Assembly (NCBI RefSeq): GCF_052089425.1 | Contig: NZ_JBQCZW010000011.1 | Location: forward strand, 1 to 64,000 | Reading direction: 5' to 3' | From: Ancrocorticia sp052089425 | GTDB taxonomy: Bacteria; Actinomycetota; Actinomycetes; Actinomycetales; Actinomycetaceae | Length of the DNA stretch: 64,000 bases | Part shown: positions 52,523-60,131 of the stretch, in pieces | Numbering within the stretch: the stretch's first letter is position 1 | Layout of the letters: the number at the start of each line of letters is the position of its first letter | The notes under the pieces: model-generated | Databases searched by the model: none | What the model was told of the DNA's origin: nothing | Seen by the model: only the letters and a program-made list of their open reading frames with translations | Made by a program: the position numbers and the translations under genes

Positions 52523-52559
52523 GAGCGGGCCGCTGAGGCCGTACCCCACCGGCCCGCTC
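52523..52559 (-). terminator. Attenuator hairpin between pilin and tadE
   Basis: GAGCGGGCCG (52523-52532) and CGGCCCGCTC (52550-52559) are perfect arms with a 17-nt loop, 22 bp past the DUF4244 pilin stop. There is no T-tract. It probably stabilises the pilin message or reduces read-through into the minor-pilin genes. Confidence 0.6.
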
Positions 52560-52580
52560 ACTTACACGTTGACGATCGGC

Positions 52581-52766
52581 CTACATCTTGAAGATGTTCT
52601 TGAAGATGCTTTCCACGGCATCTTTGAGCCAATCCTGCTGGACGAGCCAGAGGATGATCCCCGCAAACGAGGATGCCGCCATCGTGCCAACCGCATACTC
52701 AGCAGTAGCCATCCCGGATTCCGCATTGTGCTCCTCCATCATGAGCGAGTTTTCCTTAGTGAACAT
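52581..52766 (-). CDS. Flp-like major pilin, DUF4244 family
   Basis: 61-aa pilin. The leader MFTKENSLMMEEHNAESGMA is followed by the processing-type motif GMATAEYAVGT, where Glu-Tyr are the hallmark pair of Flp pilins. Then come a hydrophobic helix (MAASSFAGIILWLVQQ) and an amphipathic C-terminus. AAAGGAC precedes the start. It is the expected main subunit of the Tad pilus. Its position between tadC and tadE matches mycobacterial Rv3656c. Confidence 0.9.
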   Translation of the reverse strand: MFTKENSLMMEEHNAESGMATAEYAVGTMAASSFAGIILWLVQQDWLKDAVESIFKNIFKM

Positions 52767-52903
52767 GTTTGTTGTCCTTTCAGTGAGGTGCCCGCGGTTG
52801 CGAGCTAGGACAACTCTGTCCGATCACCACATCCCGCAACGTGAATTGCTCTTCCCCTGTGAATAGGGACTGCACGAACCGAACCTGTGGAAACCACGAG
52901 CAC

Positions 52904-53434
52904 CTACCCGAAGATGGTGATGCCCGCTGCAGCAATCACCGGAATGATTCCCAGTACCACGAATGCTGGCAAGAAACACAGACCCAGCGGCATCACCAAC
53001 TTCGTGCCAAGCTTGGCGGCTGCTTCGCGTGCCTTACGGTCCCGGCTCTGCCGTATCGTGTCCGCACACCGTTCAAGGAGTGGCAGCGGGGCCGCCCCGT
53101 CCGTCCACGCCGGCTCCAGAGCATCGCGAACTGGGTGAAGGTGCTCTGGGGCCTCGCTCCACGCTTCCTCCCACTGGCCTCCCATGAGGAGAATCTGGGC
53201 CGCGCGGTTCACATGGTTTTCGCCTTCTTCTTCGAGTGCGGTATCGAGCGCCCGGAGGGCTCCCGGAATGGACGTTCCAGCGCGCAACGCCGCGCCGATC
53301 AGATCGGCGGCCATCGCCCCATCGATCCGATCTAGCGGCAAGCTCCGTTCCTCGCCACCACCTTCGCGCCCTAGCCCCGGACTGTAGATGAAGGCGATGA
53401 GCACAATGCCGGCCACGGCAATCATCAACGTCAT
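52904..53434 (-). CDS. Tad pilus inner-membrane platform protein TadC
   Basis: Type II secretion F-domain protein, 176 aa. It starts at ATG 53434 (MTLMIAVAGIVLIAFIYSPG), overlapping the TadB stop (ATGA); longer frames are rejected. The F domain runs from AADLIGAALRAGTSIPGALRALD to SRDRKAREAAAKLGTKLVMPLG (the KAREAAAKLGTKLVMPLG signature), followed by two C-terminal helices. Shorter than classical TadC (about 300 aa), as is usual in actinobacteria. Confidence 0.88.
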   Translation of the reverse strand: MTLMIAVAGIVLIAFIYSPGLGREGGGEERSLPLDRIDGAMAADLIGAALRAGTSIPGALRALDTALEEEGENHVNRAAQILLMGGQWEEAWSEAPEHLHPVRDALEPAWTDGAAPLPLLERCADTIRQSRDRKAREAAAKLGTKLVMPLGLCFLPAFVVLGIIPVIAAAGITIFG

Positions 53435-54123
53435 GTTGCTCGCTCCGCATTGAGCGTCAGCCGCCGCACCCACAGCACGCCAATAATCTCCAGCCCACCG
53501 CCAAGAGCAAGGCACATGTATCCAACGATTTCTCCCGTGAGAAACGCCAGAGGCTGTGCGCCAATGATGGTTCCGAAGCCAATCCCCATGAGAGGCAGCC
53601 ATGAGAGCATTCGCGCGCTTGCTTTCGGGCCGGCTAGTGCCACCTCGCGGGCGGCCGTGGCCTCCCCGGCCTCGGTAATACCGCGAGCGCATGAGTCCAG
53701 TATGTCCGCGGTGGGAGCACCCGTTAACCGGCTCATTCGGCATACGGCAACGGCGGCAGGAACGCCGGTGCGCAGTGTTCCTTTTCTCGTGTTGCCCAAC
53801 GGGCCTCTTGCGTTCCAGATCTTTCGCATGGCCTGCGGGACGCCATGATCATCGAGCTCCCATTGCCCCTCGAATCCCGCTCTCTCCAGAGTCCGCTTCC
53901 ACGCCTGTTCGGTGCGCTCACCTGAACGCAGCCGTGTGGCAACCTCGGACACAATCATGCCAAGGTCCTCCGGTTGCTTCTTCTTCCGTGGCTTATCTTT
54001 GGACTTGCCCCTCTTATCTACCGTCAGGCTCAACCTCCGCCGCTTCACCTTGGCGAGGCGCGGAGCAGCCGGCATCGCCACGCACAACGTGACCACGAGC
54101 AGCAGGGCCGCGAGCGCGCTCAT
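53431..54123 (-). CDS. Tad pilus inner-membrane platform protein TadB
   Basis: Second F-domain platform protein, 230 aa. An N-terminal helix and a basic linker (KRRRLSLTVDKRGKSKDK) precede the F domain (MIVSEVATRLRSGERTEQAW through TAAREVALAGPKASARML). Two hydrophobic helices form the C-terminus. The start overlaps the TadA stop (ATGA). It anchors the ATPase to the membrane in the pilus machine. Confidence 0.88.
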   Translation of the reverse strand: MSALAALLLVVTLCVAMPAAPRLAKVKRRRLSLTVDKRGKSKDKPRKKKQPEDLGMIVSEVATRLRSGERTEQAWKRTLERAGFEGQWELDDHGVPQAMRKIWNARGPLGNTRKGTLRTGVPAAVAVCRMSRLTGAPTADILDSCARGITEAGEATAAREVALAGPKASARMLSWLPLMGIGFGTIIGAQPLAFLTGEIVGYMCLALGGGLEIIGVLWVRRLTLNAERAT

Positions 54124-55313
54124 GACGCCCTCCTCCTGCGCCTCGTACCTGACGCAGATGCGCCCTCCGCCGCCGGAAGATCGAGGCGCTTGGCCAGCCG
54201 TTCCCAGCCGGGACCATAGCTCAGCCGCCCATCACCGCGAACCTCCACGGCGGGCAGCGCCGCAAGTTCCTGGCCCCGCCGTTGGAGAACGGCAATCTGG
54301 GAGATTCGACGAACCCCGGCCTGCCGCTCCACGTGAATCACGGCGTCCAAAGCACTCGCTGCCTGCGCGGCCACCACGGCCTCATTCATGTTCGCCAGAG
54401 CGCCCAGTGCCACGAGCCGTGCGGGTACATCCACCGCGGAGTTTGCGTGGATTGTGGCCCAGCCGCCCTCGTGCCCGGTGTTCAAGGCGGACAGAACATC
54501 CCGCACTTCGCTGCCGCGGCACTCCCCGAGGACGATCCGGTCTGGCCGCATCCGCATCGCAGCGCGCACAAGCTCGCTCATACTGACAGCGCCGGCGCCC
54601 TGAACATTCTCCCGGCGTTCTTGCAGGTGAACAACGTGGGGGTGGCGTGGCCGTAGCTCAAAGGCTTCCTCAATGATGAGAATGCGTTCGGTGGGCGGAA
54701 CTGTTGCGAGAAGCGCAGCAAGCAAGGTTGTTTTCCCCGAGCCAGTGGAACCTGAAATCATGGCGTTGGCACGCGATTGCATGATGGCTTCGAGGATGTA
54801 TCCCATCCCTGAAAGCATCCCCCGATCGTCGAGATCCTTGATCCCGAACGTCACGGGCCGATGGGTTCGCAACGAGATCAGCGTTCCCTCAGCCGCAAGC
54901 GGGGGAAGAACGGCGTGCAGCCGCAGCCCACCGGAGAATGTGCCATCAACGACCGGGCTTGAATCGTCCAAACGCTGCCCGCACGCCGCCGCCAACCGCA
55001 CGGCCAACTCCCTCACGTCTTCGGCATTGTGGACGTTTTCAAGCTCCTTGACCCGCTCCAGCCCGCGCCCCCGATCAATCCAGATGCCCTTCGCCCCGTT
55101 GACGAGAACATCCGTGACGGCTGGATCATCGAGCAGCGGCTGCAAGTGGGGCCCCGCCCCCGCGAGCGCATGGCGGATCTGCCCGCCAATGTTCAGTACA
55201 TCGCGGATGCCCACGTATTCGGGAGAGACTGCATCGAGCGCTTCGCTAACGCCAGCCCCCGATGCCAGAACCGCACGCGCCGCGTCCACTTGTTCGCGGC
55301 TGAGGCGCGCCAT
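54120..55313 (-). CDS. tadA: Tad pilus assembly ATPase, CpaF/TadA
   Basis: Type II/IV secretion ATPase that drives pilus assembly, 397 aa. It starts at ATG 55313 (MARLSREQVDAARAVLAS), which overlaps the upstream stop (ATGA). The N-terminal domain has the CpaF signature LDDPAVTDVLVNGAKGIWIDRG. Walker A is ISGSTGSGKTTLLAALLA near residue 195, the Asp box RILIIEEAFELRP follows, and Walker B is RPDRIVLGECRGSEV near residue 265. A His box, GHEGGWATIHANS, is present. All catalytic elements are intact. Confidence 0.95.
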   Translation of the reverse strand: MARLSREQVDAARAVLASGAGVSEALDAVSPEYVGIRDVLNIGGQIRHALAGAGPHLQPLLDDPAVTDVLVNGAKGIWIDRGRGLERVKELENVHNAEDVRELAVRLAAACGQRLDDSSPVVDGTFSGGLRLHAVLPPLAAEGTLISLRTHRPVTFGIKDLDDRGMLSGMGYILEAIMQSRANAMISGSTGSGKTTLLAALLATVPPTERILIIEEAFELRPRHPHVVHLQERRENVQGAGAVSMSELVRAAMRMRPDRIVLGECRGSEVRDVLSALNTGHEGGWATIHANSAVDVPARLVALGALANMNEAVVAAQAASALDAVIHVERQAGVRRISQIAVLQRRGQELAALPAVEVRGDGRLSYGPGWERLAKRLDLPAAEGASASGTRRRRRAS

Positions 55314-56386
55314 CACGCACCCTCTTGGCACGCAGCGGCGATCCGCCCAACTTCTCGCGCCGTGGTGCTGCGCTGGCGATCTCCGAGCCGAACGCCGTGT
55401 TCAAGATCCTGCTGCATGTTCCGCAACCTGTGGAGGGCAAACACCTGACTATGGCCGAGCTCCAAGGCAAGAGCCGCTGCCTGTGAGCCCCCATTTGCAC
55501 CATTGGCCACCACGATCCCCTTGTGATGCGACGGCAACGCGGCAAGAATCCGATGGCACTGCTCAAGCCCACGGGAGGTTGGGTGACTGACGATCACCAC
55601 CACGTCGCACCACTCCAACCAGCCACGTGAAATCCCATGGCCAAGCCCGGCACCTCTGGGAAGGTCAAGCACGGTGGTTTTGTGGACTTGTGAGAGGGCG
55701 GAGATGGCGCGTTCGCCGCTCTCACCACTGGGTGGGACTGCGCCTCGATCATCCGCGCTGAGTACTCTGAGATCCCCGAGGTGCGGGAGTGCCGCATTGA
55801 GCCGGCCGGGAACAAGCGCACCCGCATCCTCGTTGAGATCGGCCCACCGCAACCCGGCATCTCCGGCCAATCCCAGATCTTCCGCCAGCCCAAGGGAAAG
55901 CGGATCAAGATCGATCAGCCCTGTACTATCCTCTTGGCTCAGATGCCGGGCCAGCCACGATGACAGCATCGATGCCCCCGCCCCTCCGTGAGCTGGCAGA
56001 ACGCCGATAATGGTCCCGCGCCGCGTGGAACCGGCAGCCACCAAGAGTTCCAGCAAATCGGCCGCCTGTTCTGGTAGGGCGATCACCACGCTGCCCGCAG
56101 CAAAATACTGCGTGTAGACAGGATGGAACCGAGCACGCACCTTGACCTCGCTTCCAGGTTCCTCCACGATTCGCAGAACGGCGGGAGTTGCCGTACCTGA
56201 GGCCACTCGCGGAACCGCGATCCCGGCCAGCGCAGCCAACCGTTGAACCTCTTTGATCACAGCATCGCTGTGGGCCTCAAGCGTTGCCACGGCATCTTCG
56301 CGGTAGGCATCCTCGCGGTAAGTTTCCTCGCGCCGGCCCGGTTCAGTAGCGCGCTTGCCGCCCGCTCTCCTTTGTGAGTTGTTCAT
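55313..56386 (-). CDS. CpaE/Ssd-like MinD-superfamily protein of Tad locus
   Basis: Septum-site-determining-like protein, 357 aa, which probably positions the Tad machine. It starts at ATG 56386 (MNNSQRRAGGKRATEP) with AGGG upstream. A repeated ETYREDAYREDA lies near residue 22. The P-loop position reads GVLPAHGGAGASML, so both deviant Walker A lysines are replaced. The rest of the fold is preserved (GLIDLDPLSLGLAEDLGL, VLDLPRGAGLG, VVIVSHPTSRGLEQ). ATP binding may be weak or absent, as in mycobacterial Ssd. First gene of the tad operon. Confidence 0.87.
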   Translation of the reverse strand: MNNSQRRAGGKRATEPGRREETYREDAYREDAVATLEAHSDAVIKEVQRLAALAGIAVPRVASGTATPAVLRIVEEPGSEVKVRARFHPVYTQYFAAGSVVIALPEQAADLLELLVAAGSTRRGTIIGVLPAHGGAGASMLSSWLARHLSQEDSTGLIDLDPLSLGLAEDLGLAGDAGLRWADLNEDAGALVPGRLNAALPHLGDLRVLSADDRGAVPPSGESGERAISALSQVHKTTVLDLPRGAGLGHGISRGWLEWCDVVVIVSHPTSRGLEQCHRILAALPSHHKGIVVANGANGGSQAAALALELGHSQVFALHRLRNMQQDLEHGVRLGDRQRSTTAREVGRIAAACQEGA

Positions 56387-56501
56387 GGGCCCTACCCTGA
56401 CGCACCGGCCCGAACCTTGCACGGCCACCACTGCCACATGTGGATAACTCGTGCCACCGCACGGCTGGGGATACGGCGGGCTTCAATACGGCTGGCTTCG
56501 T

Positions 56502-56517
56502 CGTCGTCGTCAAAAAA
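56502..56517 (-). repeat. Exact copy of TTTTTTGACGACGACG motif
   Basis: Lies in the 274-bp divergent gap between the tad operon start and the membrane-protein gene, 116 bp upstream of the Ssd-like start on the same strand; a fourth GAC unit follows. No gene is seen in this gap. Confidence 0.9.
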
Positions 56518-56660
56518 CAACGGAACCACCCCGCCCGGCCGCCCCACCCACCACTCCGAACCCAAATTCGCACTGTTTCACACAAGGCACGCCGTCAATG
56601 TCTCCAACCCCGGGGCGGTTCTGACGTAGCGTCGTCTTAGAAGTGTTCTAGGAGGGAACT

Positions 56661-57677
56661 ATGCCTACCCCGACCGATCCGTACAGCTCGGCTGCTCGGC
56701 GCCCATTTGACGAGGATGACGTATTAGCGCCAATCCAATCCACGGCGCAGTCTGCCCCGGAACCGGCCAACGGATATTCCGGAATCACGGCCGCTAGCGC
56801 CGAGGAGCCCACACACGGGATGGACCCCGCGTTTGATTCTGACCCCCGCCCCGAAGATGCCGGCCCCGCCTCACTTGCGGACGCGATCGTTCGCCAGGAC
56901 GGCACCACGGAGCCACGTTCGCCCCGTGCCTCAAGCTCTCCGGGAACCGCGGGAGGTGCCGGCAGCCCTAGCACACCCGGCACCGAATCCGGCGCCGAAC
57001 TAGGCGCCTCAAGCCCCGCCACCTCCGAGGGAACGCCCGTGGAAGCCGGCGAAGCGACACCCGATATTTTCGCTGATGATGACGAGCTCTTCGCAACCAA
57101 AGCCTCCTCATCAGAACCAGCCGAGGCCAAGAAATCACGCCCCGCCCCCGTCCCGGAAGCCCCGGGCAGCCGCGGCTGGGCACACGCCGGAGTGCTCATC
57201 GCCACCATCGTGCTGGCCCCGCTGGCGTGGTACTTCCTTTCGGACGCCAGCATTCGCCTTTCCGGCGTGGCAAACAACCCGTGGGAAACCGGCGTGCTCA
57301 ACTGGGCGGCGATCGGCGAACTGGCCGGCGGGATCGCCATTGTGTCCCTCATCTGGATGCTGGCGCGCAACTCCTCTCTGGGAATTCAGGTAGTTGGCGC
57401 GATCACGCTGATCGCGGGCATCGTCCCGCTCATCGCCCCCACCTTCGTCCGCGACACAGTGCTCCCGAAATTCGACAGCCTGATCGGCGGATACAACGAT
57501 TTCACCGCGAACGTGGTGGATCACATCACCTCTGATCTGAGCTCTGGCCGATTCCTCATGTTTGGCGCATTCCTGCTCCTGACCGGCTTTGTTTCCCACT
57601 CCGTGCGCCGCAAAGGCGAGCGCGCGGGTGATGCGCGGGCGCGGCGCTCTATTGCGCTTGATTCGCAGGCGCAGTAA
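56661..57677 (+). CDS. Four-helix membrane protein with long disordered N-terminus
   Basis: Uncharacterised, 338 aa, with AGGAGGG before the ATG. Residues 1-170 are Ala/Ser/Pro/Glu-rich and probably disordered, with a DDDE acidic patch near 140. The C-terminal half has four hydrophobic helices (WAHAGVLIATIVLAPLAWYF; LAGGIAIVSLIWML; VVGAITLIAGIVPLI; FLMFGAFLLLTGFV) and a basic tail. I recognise no family. In the mycobacterial layout this place, near ephE, holds other membrane proteins, but no serine-protease domain is present here. Monocistronic with a terminator. Confidence 0.75.
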   Translation: MPTPTDPYSSAARRPFDEDDVLAPIQSTAQSAPEPANGYSGITAASAEEPTHGMDPAFDSDPRPEDAGPASLADAIVRQDGTTEPRSPRASSSPGTAGGAGSPSTPGTESGAELGASSPATSEGTPVEAGEATPDIFADDDELFATKASSSEPAEAKKSRPAPVPEAPGSRGWAHAGVLIATIVLAPLAWYFLSDASIRLSGVANNPWETGVLNWAAIGELAGGIAIVSLIWMLARNSSLGIQVVGAITLIAGIVPLIAPTFVRDTVLPKFDSLIGGYNDFTANVVDHITSDLSSGRFLMFGAFLLLTGFVSHSVRRKGERAGDARARRSIALDSQAQ

Positions 57678-57696
57678 CCTCACTTTTTGTCACGAG

Positions 57697-57720
57697 CGCG
57701 CCGGGACTGTTCCCGGCGTG
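57697..57720 (+). terminator. Terminator after four-helix membrane protein gene
   Basis: CGCCGGGA (57699-57706) and TCCCGGCG (57711-57718) with a 4-nt loop and outer wobble pairs, followed by CTTCTTTGG, 20 bp past the stop codon. Confidence 0.7.
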
Positions 57721-57819
57721 CTTCTTTGGCTCAGGTTGTCAGGTTTCCCAGAAGTACCCAGCGTTCCCCAATCGTCCCCGCGTTCAGCCAACGCCTAGTC
57801 CCCATCGTTAGGATCCCCC

Positions 57820-58737
57820 ATGGCCACACCGGCCGATAACTCGTGTGTGTTCATTCCCGGACCGTGGAGCCACCGTTTCATTCAAGCCAATGGCTGCCAG
57901 TTCCACCTTGCGCACATGGGCGAGCACCGCGATGACCGCCCCCTTGTTCTTCTGGTCCACGGACACCCGGAGTACTGGTGGGCGTGGCGGCATCAGCTGG
58001 AGCCGATCGCTCAGGCGGGCTACGAGGTCGCGGCAATCGATCAGCGCGGGCTCGGCGGCTCGGACAAGACTCCCGAGGGCGTTGACGCCGGCACATTGAC
58101 GCGCGATCTGAGCGGAATTGCTCGGAGCCTGGGGGCCTCGCGCGTTGTGGTGATCGGGCTGGGGCGCGGCGGCATGCTCGCGTGGGCCGCGCCGGCGATG
58201 TTCCCTGATCTTGTTGCGGGAATTTTGACGTTTTCCGCCCCACATACCCGTACGCTTCAGCGCGCTGGCATGCACGTCACGTTCCGCACGTGGCGGCATG
58301 TGGCCCAGACTTTCGTCAGCCCGCTGGCGCGCAAGGCGCTCCGCAACGAGTCCTACGTCAAGGGCCTGCTCGCGGAATGGTCCGCGCCCGGCAACGATGG
58401 CGCCACGTCTCAGGCCGAACACTACGCCGCCGCGATGCGCCTTCCCGAGGCCGCTGACATCGCCGTTGAGCAGCTGCGATGGTCATACACCTCCACCACC
58501 CGCCCCGACGGCCGCAAGTTTTTTGACGTGACGAAGCGGGACATCGAGGTTCCCGTGTGGACCGTGCGCGGGGATCTGGACCCGCTCCTGCCCAAGCGCG
58601 CGTGGCACCGCGACGCCGAATTCGTCACCAACACCTACCGGCACATCACGGTTCCGGGCGCTGGGCACTTCGTCAACGAGGAGGCGCCCGAGGAATCCAC
58701 GAGCATTATCCTCGAGTTCTTGGCATCGCTTCCGTAG
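57820..58737 (+). CDS. EphE-like alpha/beta hydrolase lacking the nucleophile
   Basis: 305 aa, epoxide-hydrolase-type fold. HGHPEYWWAWRHQLEP near residue 47 gives the oxyanion-hole HG-x-P motif. A cap domain follows at 140-225. The acid is in VRGDLDPLLPKRAW near residue 250, and the catalytic His is in VPGAGHFVNEEAP. At the nucleophile elbow the sequence is VVVIGLGRGGMLAW. Relatives have G-H-D-W-G-G there, so the Asp is Gly. The protein is therefore either inactive as a hydrolase or uses another residue. The position next to nth/crp matches mycobacterial ephE. The start is ATG 57820 (MATPADNSCVFIPGPWSH). Confidence 0.85.
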   Translation: MATPADNSCVFIPGPWSHRFIQANGCQFHLAHMGEHRDDRPLVLLVHGHPEYWWAWRHQLEPIAQAGYEVAAIDQRGLGGSDKTPEGVDAGTLTRDLSGIARSLGASRVVVIGLGRGGMLAWAAPAMFPDLVAGILTFSAPHTRTLQRAGMHVTFRTWRHVAQTFVSPLARKALRNESYVKGLLAEWSAPGNDGATSQAEHYAAAMRLPEAADIAVEQLRWSYTSTTRPDGRKFFDVTKRDIEVPVWTVRGDLDPLLPKRAWHRDAEFVTNTYRHITVPGAGHFVNEEAPEESTSIILEFLASLP

Positions 58738-58742
58738 GTTTG

Positions 58743-58758
58743 TTTTTTGACGACGACG
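58743..58758 (+). repeat. Exact copy of TTTTTTGACGACGACG motif
   Basis: Begins 5 bp after the EphE-like stop codon on the same strand. An imperfect GGCC-CTCA/TGAGGCC hairpin (58761-58779) follows, so the block may act as a terminator region. Confidence 0.9.
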
Positions 58759-58824
58759 GCGGCCCCTCACAATGAGGCCTGTATCACTATTCGGGGCGCA
58801 TGGGGCTGACAAGAACGGTGGGGT

Positions 58825-58830
58825 TACAGT
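58825..58830 (+). promoter_or_regulatory. Candidate -10 element for first lipoprotein gene
   Basis: TACAGT followed by AAAGG, 93 bp upstream of the ATG. The tandem paralogue has TACAGT at 60037-60042, 95 bp upstream of its ATG, so the element was probably duplicated with the gene. No good -35 is seen. Confidence 0.35.
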
Positions 58831-58917
58831 AAAGGAGCGTCTTGTTCATGGTGTGACGCAGGAGTGCACCCATCGCAGCAGCAGTAGGCGCCACAAACCC
58901 ATATCTTGGAGGACCAC

Positions 58918-59733
58918 ATGAAACGCTTGACGCGCACTACATCTGCCGGCCTCGCCGCTGGTGCCCTTACTCTGGCGCTCGCACTGTCTGGGTGCGGCGG
59001 TGACGATCCGGCCCCGGCCAGCACTAGCGCCGGTACCGAATCGCAGGCCCCCGCAGAATCGCCAACTCCCACCACGCCTGAGGAAGGCCCAACCGGTGCC
59101 GAGGCCATTGAGGAAGCTCGGACCAATCTAGACAATCTGGAGTCAGTGACGGTTTCCGGAAGCCTTGAGATGGACGGCGAGAACATGGAGGTTGCCGGAA
59201 CCGGATCATTGGCTGATGGTGGCAACTACTCTCTATCGGTGAGCGGAAATTACTCTGGCATCGATGGTGACCTGACAGTCGTGGGAGCTGACGGCACCTT
59301 GTACATCAAGGCCTCAGAGAGCTTCTTCGAAACAGCCATGGGTGATACCTCAGGCCAGATAGCGGCCACCTTGGGCGATAAGTACCTCGCGATTCCCGCC
59401 GATCAAGCCGCGGGCGTGGATGGCCTAACCCTGAAGGACTTCATTAACTCCTTCACTGAGCAAGATTTCAATGCCTCGGCGCTCAAGGATCCGGATGCTC
59501 CGGGTGTTCTGGTGGAAGTTGAAGGCCGGGAGGTCTACAGCTATGAGACGAACGATAATGACGGCTCGCTCCTGTATCTGACAGCGGATGGCGAAAACCA
59601 GTTCGCCGGGATCGAATCTCCCGAAGCAGGCAATGTTCTCCTCACGGACCACAGTCAAGCAGAGGAAGTTGCGGCTCCAAGTGAGGACGAGGTTATGACC
59701 ATGGAGCAACTGCAACAGGCGATGGTCGGCTAA
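58918..59733 (+). CDS. Lipoprotein, LppX/LprG-like fold, paralogue 1
   Basis: Exported lipid-anchored protein, 271 aa. It starts at ATG 58918 (MKRLTRTTSAGLAAGALTLA) with GGAGGA five nt upstream. The lipobox is ALSGCGG, Cys near residue 26. A Pro/Thr/Ser/Ala linker follows, then a beta-rich domain with repeated NLESVTVSGSLEMDGENMEV and GADGTLYIKASESFFE strands. This pattern resembles actinobacterial LppX/LprAFG or DUF6612-type lipoproteins that carry lipids, but I cannot fix the family. A close tandem copy follows at 60132. Confidence 0.82.
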   Translation: MKRLTRTTSAGLAAGALTLALALSGCGGDDPAPASTSAGTESQAPAESPTPTTPEEGPTGAEAIEEARTNLDNLESVTVSGSLEMDGENMEVAGTGSLADGGNYSLSVSGNYSGIDGDLTVVGADGTLYIKASESFFETAMGDTSGQIAATLGDKYLAIPADQAAGVDGLTLKDFINSFTEQDFNASALKDPDAPGVLVEVEGREVYSYETNDNDGSLLYLTADGENQFAGIESPEAGNVLLTDHSQAEEVAAPSEDEVMTMEQLQQAMVG

Positions 59734-59772
59734 CCTAGCCGAACCCTAGCCGACTGCCTTCACTGCGCCAGA

Positions 59773-59813
59773 GGGGCCGTCCTAGTGAGTACCGAGCTCG
59801 CTTGGACGGCCCC
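59773..59813 (+). terminator. Rho-independent terminator after lipoprotein 1
   Basis: GGGGCCGTCC (59773-59782) pairs perfectly with GGACGGCCCC (59804-59813), followed by TTTT. This is the clearest intrinsic terminator in the window. Confidence 0.85.
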
Positions 59814-59884
59814 TTTTCGCTGGTTGGTTTACTTACATGTCGCCGTTGGCCCCTCTTATCGCCCGTTGGACTACTTATGTCACC

Positions 59885-59910
59885 GATGGACATGGCACAC
59901 CATGTCCATC
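59885..59910. other. 26-bp near-perfect palindrome between lipoprotein paralogues
   Basis: GATGGACATGG (59885-59895) and CCATGTCCATC (59900-59910) are perfect 11-bp arms with loop CACA. Several TCCAT repeats follow (59906-59945). It lies 220-245 bp upstream of the second lipoprotein; no gene is seen in the 398-bp gap. Confidence 0.6.
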
Positions 59911-60131
59911 TAGTCCATTACTATTCCATTCGTCCATAACTGGTCCAACTCTGAACCTGACTTGTCAAGAGCCTGCGCGGAATTCTGCGCACAGCCATAA
60001 CCGTCCAGACCTTCGTCCTAACTGGAGCGATGACGCTACAGTGGAGGGCATCTTGCTTGCTGTAGGAGGTAGGCAAGTACCGATATCTGCAGATGTAGAC
60101 GCCAAAAACTCATAGATTTGGAGGCTCACAC

